Of a DNA stretch of 26,253 nt, positions 1 to 8,068 are shown piece by piece. Numbering within the stretch: position 1 is the first letter of the stretch; each line of letters starts with the position of its first letter. This DNA is from Planctomycetota bacterium (GTDB lineage: Bacteria; Planctomycetota; Planctomycetia; Pirellulales; Lacipirellulaceae), in NCBI GenBank assembly GCA_024278035.1, contig JAJRUA010000011.1, positions 1-26,253 on the forward strand, read 5' to 3'. The position numbers were made by a program, and so were the translations under genes. The notes beneath the pieces were generated by a model. That model was not told the origin of the DNA and did no database searches. It saw only the letters and a program-made list of their open reading frames with translations.

Positions 1-361
1 CGATCTTTCGGTTCAGAATGAACTGGAGTTTTTCGATCGTCTCAAAGTCGTCTGGATCGCTGACGCAGACCTTGAGGCTCTCCCCATCTTCGCCGATCGG
101 AATGACGGCGTTCTCTCGGGCAACCGACTCAGGGACCAGTTCGACCACCGCCGGCGGAATGGGCACGTCCTGGAGATTGATGAACTCAAAGCCTTGGATG
201 TCGGCGTGTGCCTGCATCACTTGCTCAGCCGTAGCGTAATCGAGTTCAATCAGCACGTCCTGGGTCTTCGTGCCTTTTTTCTTGGCAATCCCCTCCGCTT
301 CGGTCCACTGATCGGGACCAACGACCCCTTTTTCAATAAGGAACTTGCCTAGCTTGCTCAT
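1..361 (-). CDS. GspE/PilB-type secretion or pilus ATPase, N-terminal domain (partial, cut by window edge)
   Basis: Only the first 120 codons lie in the window; the gene continues past base 1. The protein begins MSKLGKFLIEKGVV and has the GspE N-terminal (T2SSE_N) pattern: a helical segment on finding the right effector (EAEGIAKKKG, LIELDYATAEQVMQAHA), then LVPESVARENAVIPIG and a VCVSDPDDFETIEKLQF segment. In the family this domain precedes the hexameric ATPase that powers type II secretion or type IV pilus assembly at the inner membrane; the ATPase motifs are outside the window, so T2SS and pilus roles cannot be separated. The ATG at 359-361 was chosen because the T2SSE_N homology starts right there. 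No strong ribosome site is visible. The start lies in a 20-bp tandem duplication that creates a short upstream frame ending at this ATG. Confidence 0.85.
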   Translation of the reverse strand, partial: MSKLGKFLIEKGVVGPDQWTEAEGIAKKKGTKTQDVLIELDYATAEQVMQAHADIQGFEFINLQDVPIPPAVVELVPESVARENAVIPIGEDGESLKVCVSDPDDFETIEKLQFILNRKI

Positions 362-381
362 AAGGGGCCTAGATTGCTCAT
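342..381 (-). repeat. 20-bp tandem duplication over the GspE-like start codon
   Basis: On the minus strand two adjacent 20-base units both begin ATGAGCAA.CTAGGC and end in TT (342-361 and 362-381), with four differences. The upstream ATG (379-381) opens a seven-codon frame, MSNLGPL, whose TGA overlaps the gene's own ATG as ATGA. This looks like a slippage duplication of the translation start. Confidence 0.8.
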
Positions 382-397
382 AGAGGGTGTTAGCTGC

Positions 398-429
398 GGT
401 GCGGAGAGGCCATGGTGCGGAGAGGCTAT
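398..429. repeat. 16-bp tandem duplication
   Basis: Two directly adjacent 16-base units, GGTGCGGAGAGGCCAT and GGTGCGGAGAGGCTAT, differ at one base. They lie in the spacer upstream of the GspE-like gene, 17 bases beyond the 20-bp duplication that covers its start. Confidence 0.85.
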
Positions 430-509
430 CGGAAATGGGCGTAAATCCTTGCCCTATCCAGAGTAAAGTGGGCTTAGCCGAGTGTCAAACCGCGCCGTTT
501 GGGCAGTTT

Positions 510-1031
510 TTACCTCGCCGGGGATGGCGAGGCCATAGGCGGGCCATCCTGCCCCGGAATGGCGACCTGCCGAGCCGATTGCCTGAGCTTTCCGGCTGTC
601 TCACGGAGCGTATCGGCCCCTTCGTAGAGTTCGGCCATTTCCAGTCCGTGGGCGAGCCGATCTAGCTCGAAAGCCGCTTTACGCAGACGGGATACGGGGG
701 TGGGAGCGGGCCGGTGATGCTGGGAAGGCTGCCCCCGACGGATATCGGGGAAGCTTTGCGGAGGAGGGGCAAATCTTGTCGTGGACGTGCCCCAGGGCGA
801 ATGGGCCTGATGCGTACGCCTGAGGTCAAAATCCGGGCGATCGGGCCTCGGTTCATTCTTCGCGATATTACGTACCGCCTGCTGGAAATCCTGTGGCCCG
901 GCCCAATGCGGTCCCCCCATTTGCTGACGCAATTCAGTCAAATCGTGAGCAATGGCATCCCCCTCCTCGGCATAAGCCGTCACCGCAAGCAACACGAGAA
1001 CGATTGCCGAGAGTCTCTCGAATAAACGCAT
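510..1031 (-). CDS. small secreted protein of unknown function
   Basis: A 173-residue protein with a classic signal peptide (MRLFERLSAIVLVLLAVTAYA, likely cleaved after AYA), so it is probably exported. The mature part starts with an acidic helix, has a Pro/Arg/His-rich middle (about residues 55-110) and then a helical segment (RLRKAAFELDRLAHGLEMAE through ETAGKLRQSARQVA). I recognise no family. The ATG at 1029-1031 has GGAGA about 12 bases upstream. The last 16 residues, IPGQDGPPMASPSPAR, are encoded by a copy of a dispersed palindromic repeat, so the natural C-terminus may have been replaced or extended. The GspE-like gene lies downstream on the same strand, 148 bp away, and need not be co-transcribed. 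Confidence 0.65.
   Translation of the reverse strand: MRLFERLSAIVLVLLAVTAYAEEGDAIAHDLTELRQQMGGPHWAGPQDFQQAVRNIAKNEPRPDRPDFDLRRTHQAHSPWGTSTTRFAPPPQSFPDIRRGQPSQHHRPAPTPVSRLRKAAFELDRLAHGLEMAELYEGADTLRETAGKLRQSARQVAIPGQDGPPMASPSPAR
516..559. repeat. imperfect copy of the CAGGATGGCCCG palindromic repeat
   Basis: This stretch resembles the perfect palindrome at 10237-10286: it shares GGATGGC, a central ATAG, CGGGCCATCCTG and the CGGAA edge, with mismatches in one arm. It lies inside the 3' end of the secreted-protein gene and encodes its last residues. Confidence 0.6.
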
Positions 1032-1068
1032 GGTCGTGATCTCCGTTTTAGAGGAAAGTATTTGTCTC

Positions 1069-1085
1069 AGCCGCAGGCGGAAGCC
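1069..1085. repeat. AGCCGCAGGCGGAAGCC repeat, single arm
   Basis: A 17-base copy of a motif that recurs at 12451 and 14292 as one arm of a larger inverted repeat. Here it is in the 108-bp spacer between two minus-strand genes, without a matching second arm. Confidence 0.7.
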
Positions 1086-1139
1086 GGCGGTCGAGCAGGG
1101 CCGAGGTACCTGGCGGCTTGGGGGACGCGCCGTAAAACA

Positions 1140-4100
1140 TTATTCTTCGTCTCCGCTTTCCCCCGAGGCCCCTAGTTGAATCTGCGCTTCGATCCAGTCG
1201 AGCTGGACTTGGTCGATTCGCTGGAGCGCTTCGTCGGGGTACGCGTGATGACGGTGCTGACGCTGGCGGCGACGCAGGGATGAGACTTCCTCTTCCAGTG
1301 CCGCGACCCAGTCAGGCATGTCGAGGCCCGACCCCGAGGGGGTCTCTGCCAAATCGGCCGCTTCACGACGAATCGCGGCAAACGACTCGTCTGCTTCCTC
1401 GGAAGAATCGGCCATCGCGGGTTCTACGAGCGATCGGAGTCGGTCGATTACCAGGGGCCGGGTAAACCGCTCGCCGATTCGCTCAGCAATGCTCGCAAGC
1501 CTTATCCCATATTTTTCGCAAAGGGTATTGAAGGCGGCTTGGTGTTCGTCGGCCGCTTCGGCCGTTCGCTCAGCCACGGCACGCCGCCACAATTCAGCAG
1601 CGGCAGGGCGACCATTGCGAACAAGAATCTTGTGCGCCAAATAAACCGGCTTGAGGTTCCACGCAATGCGGTCGTAATTATTCTTCAGCCGCAAAAAATC
1701 CATCAAGCCGTGCAGAAGTTCTCCGTGGTCGGACTGGGTGGTCGTTGTGTTGTAGTCGCGGTACTCACGGTAGTTTTCAATGATGGATTCCAGGGCGATC
1801 GAAAGTTGCCGGACGGCCTCGTCAGTGGGGATGCCTGCGTCCAGCTCTTGAATCAATCGGGGACTCTCTTCGGAGTCTTTCACCGCCAGCATTTCAAGCC
1901 ACTCATCCACACCTTGATGGAGGATGGCTCGCAGGTTGCCCAGTGTCAGAAAACGTTGCGTGAACAGGTCTTCACCGTAGCGCTGGACGAACTGGACGAA
2001 CCGATCCCAATCACGCGACGAGTTGAGCCGTTCGACCGCGCTCAACCGCACCGTGTGGCTATGTTGCAACCAGTGTTCTAGTTGCGATTCGGTCAAGTCT
2101 TGTAGGGCCTGAACAAGCAATCCATCGGAATGGCGAACGATGTTCGGATCGGATGCAACTTCGCCGTCCGTCGGATCCCAACTATCGGCTGAGGCGACAA
2201 GGCAACGGACAACGGCTTCGTAGCCCGTATTGAAAAGGCGATCGTATTCAGTCACGGCCCCTGCTCCGACTGAATGCTCGATTTCCATCCGCTGAGCAAC
2301 GTGCAAAAGTTGGCACGCTTCGCGTACCATTCCTAGGCGGGGGAGCCAACGAAGCAAGTCGGCGATCAAGCGGTGGAGCGAGAGGACGCGGACAATCTTG
2401 CGCGGGTCGCCTCCTTTGGCGAGCGGCAAGTAGAGCAACTCTTCACCAAGCAGGGCTTCGATCACTTGATCCCAGTGTTTGGCCACGCCTTTGGTGTCTC
2501 CTCGCAAGACCGCACCGAGGACACGCACCGCCGCACCACTTGCTCGGCTAGCCGACTGCTCGGACGAGTCGAGCGTCACGGCTCCCACCGCCGCACGAAG
2601 CAAGCGGGCAGCGTCAGCCATCTCGACGTACGTTGCGATTACCCCTTCGACAATGGCATCCTTAACCATCCGAAGGCGGTCGTACTCAACCATCGATTCA
2701 TGGTCGCCTCCTGGCAAAGGAAGGCGATGCTTGTGAACCGCTTCGAGCAACTGGCCAAGCTGCACGCATCGCTCGATAGCCGCCCGTCGCCACGATTGGA
2801 GTCTCTCTTTGCGGTCGTCGGGGGTCGCACCTTGTACGCCCCAGGCACTGGCCGCGTGTTTCCACAATCGGGCGACCGTCTTCAGGAAAGCGAGGCGTGC
2901 CTCCAGCCGCTGGGCTTCTTCCTCGTATTCAAGGCGAGTTTCGTCATCCGAGGGCTCGTAGGTCGAAGACTCCATACCATCGTCCGTACTGTCCTCGAAA
3001 GTGACGCCTTCATAGGCGGCGTCAAACAGGCCGAGGTCATCGTCCTCTTCTTCCTCAAACTGCGAACCTTCGAAAGGGTGGGAGTCTCCCGACGATTCTT
3101 CCCCGTACTCGGCTCCTTCTTCGTCCCTACTGTCATCGAAGAGTTCTTCTTCCGTCAGGTCGTCGCCTAGCAAATCCTCCAGCGGATCGTCGGCGTCATG
3201 GTAGAACCCCAGTTCAAACCGAGGGGCCTCCCAGTACTCTTCTGCATTGGCTTCAAGATGATCGAAGAACTTGGCGACCAGCGGCCATTGGTCTTCGCCC
3301 GTTTCTAGGCCTTGCGATTCGACCATCGAGAGCCAACGATCGGCCAACGGGTGGAACGATGATTCTCCATCTTCGAGCGGCGTGATATCGACTTGGCAAA
3401 GCCATCGCATGAGCAGTGCCATCGACGCCACTACGTCTTCCTTCTCAAAAAGCGATTCGAGGACCAACTGAAACGCCTTGGGCGAATCGAACTGATCGAC
3501 GAACATACCCCAAAAGCCAATGTCCCCCGCAGCCGAGCCCGCCTTGTGCCAGGCATTGAGCGCACCGGCGACAAGGTTCGTCGAAACTTCCACTTCCTTG
3601 GCAAGCAAATGTCGTACGCCCCCGACCATCGGAGTCGCAAACTGATCCCACCAAGTGGCTAACCTGGCGAGCGTCTCCGAGAAAACCTCTTCGTGAGACG
3701 AATCATCAATCGACGCCGCCTCGGTCCAAGCACGCGAACAAAGACCGAGCAATTGTTCCACGAGTTGGATGAGATCATCAACCCGATAGTCGTGGACGGT
3801 GTTCTCAATCGCCGGAAAGAGACTGAAGTTGCCACCAAAGCCGACCACATTCCATGGATCGACGAGCGCTCCGCACTGGATGCCACGTTCGATCAAATCC
3901 TCAATTTCGGTGAGTAAATCAGCCGTCTTTTCCAAATCATGGGCATCGATTGCCTGATGGCCCGCTGTGAGGCGACAGTAGATTTGACAAAGGATGCGGG
4001 CCGACGCGACGCGGACAACACGCGCTTCTTCTAAGGCCGCATCGGCTCGGCCCATGCGGGCGTAGACACGAGCCAAGTGAACTTGCTGCAACTGTTCCGC

Positions 4101-5273
4101 ACGACGGCGTGCAATCTCATGGTTAAGAAACTGCCTAGCGCCCGCCAGCGGCTGTCGTTTTTGTTCAGCTTCCCGTCGCAATCGTTCTGCATGAGGCCCT
4201 GTGGCCCGTTCGAGCAATTGTTCGTAGAACCGATCACGGTAGGCAGCAATTTGTGGCAGTAGGGTTGAGAGCGTCTCCTCGCTGCTGTGGACGTTGGGCC
4301 CTGAGCCACTCACGCCCGACGCCATCAGGATCGTTCCTGCCAGGACGGCGGCGGCCTCAAAAATCAATTCTTCTCGGCTGTAACTCCCGTCCTCTTGACC
4401 GCTTGAGGCTTGGTTGATTCGCGCCATCAAGGCATTGAGAACAATGGGCTGCAAAACAAACCGGCGATAATTGCCACTCCCGTCCATATGGTCCGGATCC
4501 CATTGCCCGAAGTGATGGTTGGGCCGTTTATGTGCCGGGTGATCGAAGTCGTAGGCCCTGGGGTCGAGTGCCAACTCTTCGAGCAAATCCGGATCGAACC
4601 AAGCCGCCCGCAGCAGATCGTCGTCCACTTCACGAAGGATTTCGATCGCACGTGTTATAATTTCCGAAAAGGGACCATGCGCAACGCCTGCCGATTCAAT
4701 GTAAAGCGGCAAGGGACGGAGCGACTCGTTACGGTAAGGCTCAATCTCTTGGTCCGTCTCCAACACGGCGATCGGTCGATAGCCGAGGTAGTCGTCAAAC
4801 TTGTCTCGGACCTGATCGACCAAGCCTTCGGTATTCCAAGGCTTGCCATGCGCAAGGATTGCCTCGAACACTCTTCCAATGAAGAAGGGGCGCCAAAGTC
4901 GATCGTCGGATCGACTCCATAAAAGGTCACGATGAAAAGCGGTGTAGGTTTCGCGGAACTCTCTCGCAGCCTGGAGCACCGCTTCCGCCTGAGTCGCCTC
5001 GGCGAAAGCGCCCCCCTCGCCAGCCAGCTCCGTCAGTCGATCCGAAAGCCCATCGAGGAATTGATCGATGGCCAACTTGTCGGTCGGTTTCTCAGGGGTC
5101 TCCAAACTCGCGTAGATTGTGCTGATCGCCCTCAAGAACTTTCCGTCACTTACGCCAGACGAAAAGTTCAGGTAGCCGAGCACTTCTCGCTGAAGTTGTG
5201 CAAGAGATTCGGGCGGACCTTCCTGCCCCATCGGATCGGCTGAATCGGTCGGTTCGTTCGCTTGAGAGGACAT
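1140..5273 (-). CDS. very large helical protein of unknown function with acidic linker
   Basis: A 1377-residue protein with no signal peptide or membrane segment that I can see, so probably cytoplasmic. It is mostly predicted helix, rich in Leu, Ala, Glu and Arg, and I recognise no domain. About residues 680-785 are extremely acidic (runs such as LTEEELFDDSRDEE and FEEEEDDDLGLFD), which looks like a disordered linker between two helical halves. The C-terminus is Arg/His-rich (SSLRRRQRQHRHHAYPDE) followed by a short helix and an acidic end. I chose the ATG at 5271-5273 (MSSQANEPTDSADPM). A TTG 81 bases upstream is also open in frame but gives a less natural N-terminus. Neither start has a clear ribosome site. 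Repeat-scaffold or signalling roles are possible, but nothing shows it. Confidence 0.75.
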   Translation of the reverse strand: MSSQANEPTDSADPMGQEGPPESLAQLQREVLGYLNFSSGVSDGKFLRAISTIYASLETPEKPTDKLAIDQFLDGLSDRLTELAGEGGAFAEATQAEAVLQAAREFRETYTAFHRDLLWSRSDDRLWRPFFIGRVFEAILAHGKPWNTEGLVDQVRDKFDDYLGYRPIAVLETDQEIEPYRNESLRPLPLYIESAGVAHGPFSEIITRAIEILREVDDDLLRAAWFDPDLLEELALDPRAYDFDHPAHKRPNHHFGQWDPDHMDGSGNYRRFVLQPIVLNALMARINQASSGQEDGSYSREELIFEAAAVLAGTILMASGVSGSGPNVHSSEETLSTLLPQIAAYRDRFYEQLLERATGPHAERLRREAEQKRQPLAGARQFLNHEIARRRAEQLQQVHLARVYARMGRADAALEEARVVRVASARILCQIYCRLTAGHQAIDAHDLEKTADLLTEIEDLIERGIQCGALVDPWNVVGFGGNFSLFPAIENTVHDYRVDDLIQLVEQLLGLCSRAWTEAASIDDSSHEEVFSETLARLATWWDQFATPMVGGVRHLLAKEVEVSTNLVAGALNAWHKAGSAAGDIGFWGMFVDQFDSPKAFQLVLESLFEKEDVVASMALLMRWLCQVDITPLEDGESSFHPLADRWLSMVESQGLETGEDQWPLVAKFFDHLEANAEEYWEAPRFELGFYHDADDPLEDLLGDDLTEEELFDDSRDEEGAEYGEESSGDSHPFEGSQFEEEEDDDLGLFDAAYEGVTFEDSTDDGMESSTYEPSDDETRLEYEEEAQRLEARLAFLKTVARLWKHAASAWGVQGATPDDRKERLQSWRRAAIERCVQLGQLLEAVHKHRLPLPGGDHESMVEYDRLRMVKDAIVEGVIATYVEMADAARLLRAAVGAVTLDSSEQSASRASGAAVRVLGAVLRGDTKGVAKHWDQVIEALLGEELLYLPLAKGGDPRKIVRVLSLHRLIADLLRWLPRLGMVREACQLLHVAQRMEIEHSVGAGAVTEYDRLFNTGYEAVVRCLVASADSWDPTDGEVASDPNIVRHSDGLLVQALQDLTESQLEHWLQHSHTVRLSAVERLNSSRDWDRFVQFVQRYGEDLFTQRFLTLGNLRAILHQGVDEWLEMLAVKDSEESPRLIQELDAGIPTDEAVRQLSIALESIIENYREYRDYNTTTTQSDHGELLHGLMDFLRLKNNYDRIAWNLKPVYLAHKILVRNGRPAAAELWRRAVAERTAEAADEHQAAFNTLCEKYGIRLASIAERIGERFTRPLVIDRLRSLVEPAMADSSEEADESFAAIRREAADLAETPSGSGLDMPDWVAALEEEVSSLRRRQRQHRHHAYPDEALQRIDQVQLDWIEAQIQLGASGESGDEE

Positions 5274-5409
5274 GCAGAGGAAGGCCGGAGGAGGCAAATC
5301 AGAAACCGCAGCGGCCACTTCAGGCCTCACAGGCCCCACAACCGCAACCCGCAATGTAAAACCCTGTGGACCGAGGGTCTAGCCGCGACTAAAAGCTGTC
5401 GGCGGTTGA

Positions 5410-5457
5410 GCGGTCTGCTTTCAGCCTATAAACAGAAGTTTCTTGAGCGCTGACCGC
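5410..5457. repeat. GCGGTC..GCTGACCGC inverted repeat
   Basis: GCGGTCTGC (5410-5418) faces GCTGACCGC (5449-5457), with one mismatch between the arms. It resembles the better conserved element at 20902-20956. It lies in the 327-bp spacer between the divergent giant gene and beta-propeller gene. Confidence 0.5.
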
Positions 5458-5510
5458 GGATGGCCGACCGCCAGCGAGGCCACGGCATCGGCCTTCTTTT
5501 CCTGGGAAGA

Positions 5511-5539
5511 ATGCAAACTCGAAACGATTCAATTACAAT
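5511..5539 (+). promoter_or_regulatory. possible promoter of the beta-propeller gene
   Basis: TACAAT at 5534-5539 is a good -10 match. A poor -35 (ATGCAA, 5511-5516) sits 17 bases upstream. Transcription would begin near 5546, about 55 bases before the chosen ATG. Confidence 0.3.
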
Positions 5540-5600
5540 AAAAGGGCTTCGGCTGCCGTTGTTGCCCTCCTTTGATTCCCCGCCCTCCGATTCGCCCGCT

Positions 5601-6968
5601 ATGGCTATCTCTGCTTCCTTTCGTTCACTTTCGATGCTCCGTCGGGCAATGCTTGCATTGCTTGCAGGGTTAATCGCCACGGCTTGTCAGGCGAACGCCG
5701 CCTCGCCCATTTCCCAAATGGCTGCCTCACAGGCAGGACTCACGCGGGCATGGTTTGGTCAAGTCGCACTCGATGTCTCACAGCACACCGTCACGGGCGC
5801 AGCGCTAAAAGAGGGACGGCTCTTCGTTCTCTCCAGCTCAGGTCAGCTCCAAGCTTTGGACGCCGAGACGGGCCAAACGCTTTGGAGCGAACGTGTCGGC
5901 AAGGTTGCACGGATTTCGTTGGGCCCTGTAGCGAAAGGCAACCTTGTCGCCGTAATCAACGGAACAACACTCTATCTACTCGATAGCACAACCGGAAATG
6001 AAATCAGCCGGCATAACTTCCGCAGTGCCCCCAGCGCCGCCCCGGCAATCGGCAAGGACTACGTTTACGTTCCGTTGACCAACGGGCATATGGAAGGGAT
6101 ACCGCTTAATTCCAAATCAAAAATCCGGTGGAACTACACTTCCTCGGGTCACACCCACGGAGCCCCAGCGATTGTCGCTGACCGAGTCCTCTGGGCCACG
6201 GACCGAGATTACCTGTACGGAGCCCTCGCCAAAGGAGGAGCGGCCTACCGTTTCCGAGCCTCGGGCCACCTCTTAACACCGGTTACTTCGATCGAAAACG
6301 AGGCCATTGTCGTGACCGAAGAAGGTTATCTCTACGCAATCAATGTGGAAAAGGGCCAGCAACGCTGGCGAGCGTCGGTTGGCGTTTCCGTGAATCATCC
6401 CGCCGTGACATTGCCTCCATCCGCCAAGCGTCCAAGGATTTTCGTCGGGACAGAGACTCCCTCACTCCACGCCTTCGACCCCGAGATGGGTGCGGAGCGC
6501 TGGGTCGCCCCAGGCGTCAACGGTTTTGTCGCCGCCTCGGCCGAGCGTGTCTACGGGGTAAGCCCCCGTGGCCAGCTATCAGTACTCAACGCTCAAACGG
6601 GCCGTGTGGTTGCCCACCTGCCAGGTGTTCAGGGCCTCGTGCCGCTTCCGAACAACGAGACCGACCGACTGTACTTCCTCTCCCCTTCAGGGTTCGTGCA
6701 ATGCCTACATGAAACGGGGGCCAAAGAACCGTACTGGCACTTGGCCGCCGCCGAAGCGGGGGATGCCACGGGCGAAGCCGCTGCTGGCGAAGTGACCGAC
6801 GAAGCCCCCTTCACGTCAACGGAAGAACCCTTCGCAGAAGAACCCGCTGAAGAAAAGCCGCCGGTAGAGGAAGAACCCGCCGACGATCCCTTCGGAGTCG
6901 ATCCCTTCGACGATTCTTCTTCCGAAGACGATCCCCTGGACGAAGACGACCCGTTTGGCGGTTTTTAG
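5601..6968 (+). CDS. exported PQQ-like beta-propeller protein (BamB-like) with acidic tail
   Basis: A 455-residue protein. The N-terminus (MLRRAMLALLAGLIATACQANA) is a signal peptide; Cys29 after IATA could be lipidated, as in BamB, or cleavage could follow ANA. Residues about 40-390 contain repeated beta-propeller blades with typical PQQ-repeat strings: LFVLSSSGQLQALDAETGQT, VINGTTLYLLDSTTG, GYLYAINVEKGQQRW, LSVLNAQTGRVV. In the BamB family such propellers act as periplasmic scaffolds, while dehydrogenase propellers bind PQQ; no catalytic motif is visible, so a scaffold role is more likely. The last 50 residues are Glu/Asp/Pro-rich and repetitive (DDPFGVDPFDD, DPLDEDDPFGGF), probably disordered. 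I chose ATG 5601 because it directly precedes the signal peptide; the frame is open back to 5460, but those residues look non-coding. Confidence 0.8.
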   Translation: MAISASFRSLSMLRRAMLALLAGLIATACQANAASPISQMAASQAGLTRAWFGQVALDVSQHTVTGAALKEGRLFVLSSSGQLQALDAETGQTLWSERVGKVARISLGPVAKGNLVAVINGTTLYLLDSTTGNEISRHNFRSAPSAAPAIGKDYVYVPLTNGHMEGIPLNSKSKIRWNYTSSGHTHGAPAIVADRVLWATDRDYLYGALAKGGAAYRFRASGHLLTPVTSIENEAIVVTEEGYLYAINVEKGQQRWRASVGVSVNHPAVTLPPSAKRPRIFVGTETPSLHAFDPEMGAERWVAPGVNGFVAASAERVYGVSPRGQLSVLNAQTGRVVAHLPGVQGLVPLPNNETDRLYFLSPSGFVQCLHETGAKEPYWHLAAAEAGDATGEAAAGEVTDEAPFTSTEEPFAEEPAEEKPPVEEEPADDPFGVDPFDDSSSEDDPLDEDDPFGGF

Positions 6969-7032
6969 AGCGGGTGGTCCGAATCATGGTGGACTACCGT
7001 CGTTCGGTTTAGCCCCAAAAAGATGGAACTAC

Positions 7033-7080
7033 AAAAAAAGCCAGCCGCCCGATGCGCTTCCGTGCGCTGTGGCGGCTGGC
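7033..7080 (-). terminator. rho-independent terminator for the Cys-rich lipoprotein gene
   Basis: GCCAGCCGCC (7040-7049) pairs perfectly with GGCGGCTGGC (7071-7080). On the minus strand the stem is followed by seven T residues (7039-7033). It lies about 145 bases after the lipoprotein stop. Confidence 0.8.
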
Positions 7081-7083
7081 ATG

Positions 7084-7103
7084 AGCGTGAATCCGTTCAC
7101 GCT
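7084..7103. repeat. short perfect hairpin AGCGTGAA/TTCACGCT
   Basis: Eight-base arms with a TCCG loop, next to the terminator at 7033-7080. There is no T run. The 256-bp spacer 6969-7224 holds this hairpin and the terminator, and no gene that I can support. Confidence 0.6.
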
Positions 7104-7224
7104 TAGTTCGATTGTGGACACGAATAGGCGAGCGAGATGCGTTAGCTTCCCGATGGATGCCAAGAGCAGATGAGCCCTCCGCTATCGGCAGGCTTACGCC
7201 CACCGCTCGCCCATCTTGCTTGCC

Positions 7225-7749
7225 TTAGCGAGGCCCGATTGACGGTGGGTTGCACTGCAAAAAGTCGCGTGGTCCCCGTGTCGTGTAGTACGGGTAGGCG
7301 ACTTGGCCAACCGGCGGCCCCGGATTGAAGTTGTAGTTTTGGTCGCTTGCTCGGCCCAAACCGCAGGGGCTCTCGCCACCGCCGCAAGGTCCGCAACTGC
7401 CGTCCAGCAATCGGCCGAGGCCCTGCTGTAGGCATCCGCCTCCGCAAGCTCCACTACAGGCACCATTACCACCGCATCCACGGGCTCTGCCGTCAAAGAG
7501 GCCACAGCTCGCCGCTTCTCCGCCACAAACGTCGCCACAGCCGGCGGCGCCTCGACGGCCCCAACCACCAAGTTGGCTGAGCAAGCCAGGGCCACGATAG
7601 CGGCCTTGTTGCTCTCCGATACGAGGCGCAAACTGCGACGTCGTGATGTGATTGGCCGTTCCACGACAAGAACCGCATGAGTTCATGGCCGTACATCCAG
7701 CACTCGTCGCAACGAGCGCAGCCGCGACAGCGGCGTAAAAGATTTTCAT
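7225..7749 (-). CDS. Cys/Gly-rich probable lipoprotein of unknown function
   Basis: A 174-residue protein starting MKIFYAAVAAALVATSAGCTA: a short positively charged start, a hydrophobic core and SAG-Cys19 as a relaxed lipobox, so probably membrane-anchored outside the cytoplasm. The middle (about residues 60-140) is unusually rich in Cys and Gly, with pieces such as CGDVCGGEAASCG, CGGNGACSGACGGGC and CGPCGGGESPCG. The C-terminus is Pro/Tyr-rich (NFNPGPPVGQVAYPYYTT). Many disulfides or metal binding are possible, but no known metal motif stands out. ATG 7747-7749 was chosen for the signal peptide; the frame is open upstream to 7920. A weak GGGGGGA ribosome site precedes it. It is divergent from the ABC exporter and ends in a clear terminator. 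Confidence 0.7.
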   Translation of the reverse strand: MKIFYAAVAAALVATSAGCTAMNSCGSCRGTANHITTSQFAPRIGEQQGRYRGPGLLSQLGGWGRRGAAGCGDVCGGEAASCGLFDGRARGCGGNGACSGACGGGCLQQGLGRLLDGSCGPCGGGESPCGLGRASDQNYNFNPGPPVGQVAYPYYTTRGPRDFLQCNPPSIGPR

Positions 7750-8068
7750 TGAGATTCCCCCCCAGGTCGGCTCCCCCTCGCCATCGCGCCGGTCATCTTT
7801 AGATGGACCGAACGATCGGCCCTGCGCGGGCGTTGGGTGCCTGTAGGAGGAGGTATCGGCGACAAGATCGCGATAATCCAATCTTTCGGAAGCACCGGTG
7901 CAATCGGGCGATTGGGCCATCCGTGCTTGCTAGCACTGCCACTTTCGCCGATGCCGTTGGTTGAGTCCCTGTAATTTGCTAGAACGGTCGCTTCCCAGCA
8001 GGTAGCACGACGCTTCCTTTTGCCGGGTGCCAGCATTTGAGGCGCACTGCGCCAGAGACGGACCAACT
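7750..8068. other. 319-bp divergent spacer
   Basis: This lies between the starts of the lipoprotein and the ABC exporter and must hold both promoters. I see no convincing -10/-35 pair, repeat or RNA gene. Open frames crossing it are upstream extensions of the two flanking genes or unlike coding sequence. Confidence 0.5.

Noticed and set aside
2373..3170. Plus-strand frame of 265 codons inside the giant gene
   Set aside because: It is antisense to a longer, more coherent gene and its composition is the mirror of that coding sequence.
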